In this document: positions 14,967 to 16,919 of the stretch, piece after piece
How positions within the stretch are numbered: the stretch's first letter is position 1
Layout: every line of letters starts with the position of its first letter
Source of the DNA: Bacillota bacterium
GTDB lineage: Bacteria > Bacillota > Dethiobacteria > Dethiobacterales > Dethiobacteraceae
DNA length: 16,919 nucleotides
NCBI GenBank assembly: GCA_018725345.1
Contig: QLUI01000006.1
Span: 1-16,919 of the forward strand
Direction: 5' to 3'
Notes under the pieces: model-generated
What the model was told of the DNA's origin: nothing
The model's database searches: none
What the model saw: the letters and a program-made list of their open reading frames with translations, nothing else
Program-made: the position numbers and the translations under genes

Positions 14967-16178
14967 ATGTTGTACTATCTGATCATTGGTGCCAGTGCGG
15001 CTGGCGTAGCCGCCGCCGAAACACTTTGCCAGGTTGACCCACGCAGCCAGGTCACCATCCTTTGCAAGGAGAGCACACGGCCCTACTCCAGGGTCCTGCT
15101 CCCCTACCTCCTCACGGGCGCGGTTGAAGAGGAAACCATCTTTCTCTCGGTGCCCGAAGAGGTGAAACTCCTGACCGGGAAAGAGGTGGTGAGGGTTCAG
15201 CCTCAGAGGAGAGAAGTGGCCGTTTCCACCGGTGAGGTCTTCCCCTTCGATAAACTTCTCATCGCCAGCGGCGCCTCCCCGGTTAGATCGAAGGTCGAAG
15301 GGGCAGATTTGCCCTTTGTTTTCACGGTGCGCGAACTCTCCGACATCCAGGGGATGCGGGAATGGATTGAAACGGGAAAACGGGCCGTCATCGTTGGTGG
15401 CGGACTGGTGAGCATGAGGATCGGAGAGGCCCTGCACCGGCTGGGGATGAGGGTTACCTTTGTGATCGGTTCCGACCGCGTTCTTTCCCAGATCCTCGAC
15501 GCCCCTGCTTCAGCCATTGTGGAGCAGGTATTGGTGGAAAGGGGGATCGAGATCATTAAGGAAGATGAAATCGTCCAGATCGCTGAAGGAGAGACCCACC
15601 TCAGGTCGGGGAAGAGGCGAGAATGTACCCTCGTCGCCTTCGGGAAGGGCGTCCGTCCCAACGTGAGCTTCCTCGAAGGAAGTGGCATCGAGACGGCGAG
15701 CGGCATCATCGTTGATGAGCACCAGCGGACAAACGTGGCGGATATCTACGCCGCGGGCGACGTGGCCGAGACGCTGGATATCGCCTACGAAGAGCGGAGA
15801 ATTAACGCCCTCTGGCCGGTGGCCAGGGAGCAGGGGCACATCGCTGCCCTGAACATGGCCTCTCTCCCTGCCATCTACGATGGAAGCGTGGCTCGGAACA
15901 CACTGGAGGTCTTTGATCTACCCATCTTCACCGCTGGGATGGGACGGGAGGAAGGGCCGGAGGTCCTCCGGGAACATGGCAAGGGGTTCTACCACAAACT
16001 CGTCCTCGACAATGGAATGCTTAAAGGGGCGATCTCCGTTGGAAGGGTGAGGGATGAGGGGCTCTATCTTTTCCTGATAAGGAGAAGAGGAGGGGTCTCC
16101 TCTTTTGTAGATCGTCTGCTCAGAGGCACGTTCAGCTACCCTCTCCTTATCCACCGATGGTGGTTCCCCTTGGAGTGA
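14967..16178 (+). CDS. FAD-dependent NAD(P) oxidoreductase (AorC-like)
   Basis: A 403-residue flavoprotein of the NADH oxidase/NirB/nitrite reductase type. The FAD motif GASAAG is at 8-13, the NAD(P) motif VGGGLVS at 143-149, and the second FAD motif IYAAGDVAE has its aspartate at 265. No CxxxxC redox disulfide was seen in the N-terminal region, so it is not a disulfide reductase. In an AOR operon it most likely passes electrons between the polyferredoxin and NAD(P), like the AorC subunit of the Aromatoleum-type enzyme (inference). An in-frame TAA six bases upstream fixes ATG 14967 as the earliest start. No Shine-Dalgarno is visible; the bases before the ATG belong to a heptamer array. It is the last gene of the series. 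Confidence 0.87.
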   Translation: MLYYLIIGASAAGVAAAETLCQVDPRSQVTILCKESTRPYSRVLLPYLLTGAVEEETIFLSVPEEVKLLTGKEVVRVQPQRREVAVSTGEVFPFDKLLIASGASPVRSKVEGADLPFVFTVRELSDIQGMREWIETGKRAVIVGGGLVSMRIGEALHRLGMRVTFVIGSDRVLSQILDAPASAIVEQVLVERGIEIIKEDEIVQIAEGETHLRSGKRRECTLVAFGKGVRPNVSFLEGSGIETASGIIVDEHQRTNVADIYAAGDVAETLDIAYEERRINALWPVAREQGHIAALNMASLPAIYDGSVARNTLEVFDLPIFTAGMGREEGPEVLREHGKGFYHKLVLDNGMLKGAISVGRVRDEGLYLFLIRRRGGVSSFVDRLLRGTFSYPLLIHRWWFPLE

Positions 16179-16388
16179 TCGGGACCATTGTATAGGCAGA
16201 AAATATTATAATGAGTTATGGTTGAGATCATCCCAGGGGGAGCGCAATTCCCCACAACGGAGCGGCTGTGTAGGCTCACAACTTCGCCAACCCCATTATA
16301 ACGTTTTATGCAAATGACTATAATAGGCAAGTTTTTCCAAAAAAGGGACCGTGTCAAGCCATTTAACTAGGTAACCGAAGTGATAGTT

Positions 16389-16473
16389 CACTATGTTTGC
16401 ACTTTTCCCTCAGCCAGATACGATTTTGCCCCTCTCAGCGGGTTACTGCCCGATACAAAGTGCAAAGATAGTG
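16389..16473. repeat. Small palindromic MITE-like element with possible target duplication
   Basis: The left end CACTATGTTTGCACTTT (16389-16405) and the reverse complement of the right end (16457-16473) match at 16 of 17 positions. TGATAGTT occurs at 16381-16388 and again at 16472-16479, overlapping the right end by two bases. A wider direct repeat AAGCCATTTAA is at 16356-16366 and 16483-16493. Confidence 0.75.
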
Positions 16474-16531
16474 ATAGTTGTTAAGCCATTTAAAATGTGA
16501 CTTTTTGTGTTTGTACGAGGTGTCTGCTTTT

Positions 16532-16566
16532 TGAAAGGGGAAGGTTGATCCCCTCTCATTTTTTCC
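16532..16566 (+). terminator. Terminator-like hairpin downstream of the operon
   Basis: AGGGGA (16536-16541) pairs with TCCCCT (16549-16554), loop AGGTTGA, followed after CTCA by a run of six T. It is the first hairpin with a T-run after the FAD reductase gene, though nearly 360 bp beyond its stop. Confidence 0.45.
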
Positions 16567-16588
16567 TCATAAGCCTTAAACCCAAGTT

Positions 16589-16610
16589 TGAGACCCTCAG
16601 GGTGGTCTCA
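16589..16610. other. Perfect 7-bp stem hairpin
   Basis: TGAGACC (16589-16595) and GGTCTCA (16604-16610) enclose CTCAGGGT. No T-run follows. Possibly part of the insertion-sequence end. Confidence 0.5.
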
Positions 16611-16657
16611 GCTTCAGATGAGGGATATGCTAGCCCATGTTTGACATTTCGAGGGAT

Positions 16658-16684
16658 AAGCCAGCTTTGAGCCGGCTTTGTTTG
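16658..16684 (+). terminator. Terminator-like hairpin before the IS1634-like gene
   Basis: AAGCCAGC (16658-16665), loop TTTGA, GCCGGCTT (16671-16678): 7 of 8 positions pair, followed by TGTTTG. It is almost symmetric and might act in both directions, shielding the transposase from outside transcription, a common arrangement at IS ends. Confidence 0.45.
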
Positions 16685-16733
16685 AATGTGGCGCTCGCCA
16701 ATGTGTGATGACAGACAAGGGCCGCGAATCCTA

Positions 16734-16762
16734 TTGACAATTGCTGCATAGTGTGTTATACT
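16734..16762 (+). promoter_or_regulatory. Sigma-A promoter of the IS1634-like transposase
   Basis: TTGACA (16734-16739), 17-bp spacer, TATACT (16757-16762). The -35 is perfect and the -10 differs from TATAAT at one position. Only 5 nt separate the -10 from ATG 16768, so any transcript would start at or after that codon and be effectively leaderless; ATG 16777 is the next candidate. Confidence 0.7.
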
Positions 16763-16767
16763 AAACA

Positions 16768-16919
16768 ATGACAGCAATGTTTCTGAGAACAGTTAAGGCT
16801 CGCGGCCGTAAAGGGGAGAAGCACGAATACCTGCGTCTGGTGGAATCCTAGGCGAGAGGATGGGCATACCAAACAGCGGGTAGTAATGAGTTTGGGGCGC
16901 AAGGACATTCTGGCTCCTC
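16768..16919 (+). pseudogene. IS1634-like transposase, N-terminal part, frameshifted and cut by window end
   Basis: From ATG 16768 the frame reads MTAMFLRTVKARGRKGEKH then EYLRLVES and meets TAG at 16849-16851. The next frame, from 16850, continues with REDGHTKQRVVMSLGRK and then DILAP to the window end. The joined sequence matches my memory of the N-terminus of IS1634-type transposases (MFLR.VK..G..YEYLRLVESYREDGK.KQRVV..LGR). About two bases appear missing after TCC (16846-16848), where the family has a tyrosine codon. ATG 16777 (MFLRTVK) is an equally likely start. Either this is a dead copy or the frame is recoded; without the rest of the gene I cannot tell. Confidence 0.65.

Larger units (their letters stand above)
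16179..16767. other. Non-coding, repeat-rich region after the operon
   Basis: No convincing gene on either strand in about 590 bp. It holds a small GGGGGA/TTCCCC hairpin (16236-16253), TTATAATG (16206-16213) and its inverse CATTATAA (16294-16301), an inverted-repeat element at 16389-16473, and three hairpins at 16532-16566, 16589-16610 and 16658-16678. The last 34 bases contain a strong promoter. The likely history is insertion-sequence ends and remnants; no left terminal repeat of the downstream IS could be placed. Confidence 0.6.

Noticed and set aside
16179..16360. tRNA or structured RNA after the FAD reductase gene
   Set aside because: I looked for cloverleaf arms and a T-loop (GGTTCGAATCC-like) and found none; the short inverted repeats fit IS debris better.
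16556..16777. 73-residue minus-strand frame in the terminal region
   Set aside because: It overlaps hairpins and the strong plus-strand promoter, with no recognisable protein features.

Overview
The window looks like part of a chromosome of a strictly anaerobic, tungsten-using Gram-positive bacterium, most likely a clostridial/Peptococcaceae-type Firmicute. This rests on strong AAGGAGGT-type ribosome binding sites, consensus TTGACA-N17-TATAAT-type promoters, tungsten aldehyde:ferredoxin oxidoreductase genes, IS66- and IS1634-like transposase fragments, and many short heptanucleotide and palindromic repeats between genes. The species cannot be named from the sequence.

Layout, all genes on the + strand: 1-315 is the 3' tail of an IS66-type transposase. 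A near-perfect sigma-A promoter (312-340) overlaps its stop codon and faces into one long gene series. Block 1 (419-10092) resembles the E. coli yge/ygf purine-utilisation locus: ygfK (Fe-S flavoprotein), a YgeW-like carbamoyltransferase, a TRZ/ATZ-type amidohydrolase, a cysteine-synthase-like PLP enzyme, ygeX (2,3-diaminopropionate ammonia-lyase) and an ssnA orthologue. Block 2 (10112-16178) is a complete tungsten oxidoreductase module: a 16-cysteine polyferredoxin, two different AOR catalytic subunits in tandem, a MoaD/ThiS-like sulfur carrier and a FAD/NAD(P)-binding reductase. This is the AorA-AorB-AorD-AorC arrangement with AorB duplicated. From 16179 to the end there is about 590 bp of non-coding, repeat-rich DNA, then the start of an IS1634-like transposase that is frameshifted within 30 codons.

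Working model (inference): YgfK, SsnA and the second amidohydrolase open and deaminate purine-derived rings; the carbamoyltransferase removes or transfers ureido groups as carbamoyl phosphate; YgeX converts 2,3-diaminopropionate to pyruvate and ammonia. The AOR module would supply or consume low-potential electrons and pass them to or from NAD(P). YgeY, HyuA, XdhD and carbamate kinase, partners in the known locus, are not in this window and may lie outside it or be replaced.

The most unusual sequence feature is a composite heptamer repeat: (GGTGGGG)n-AA-(CTATCAA)n-CCATCAA. It lies before moaD-like and the FAD reductase, a related array abuts the ygfK start, and one copy is translated in frame inside ygfK exactly at the junction before its FAD domain. 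Because the unit is 7 bp, gain or loss of one unit would shift the frame.
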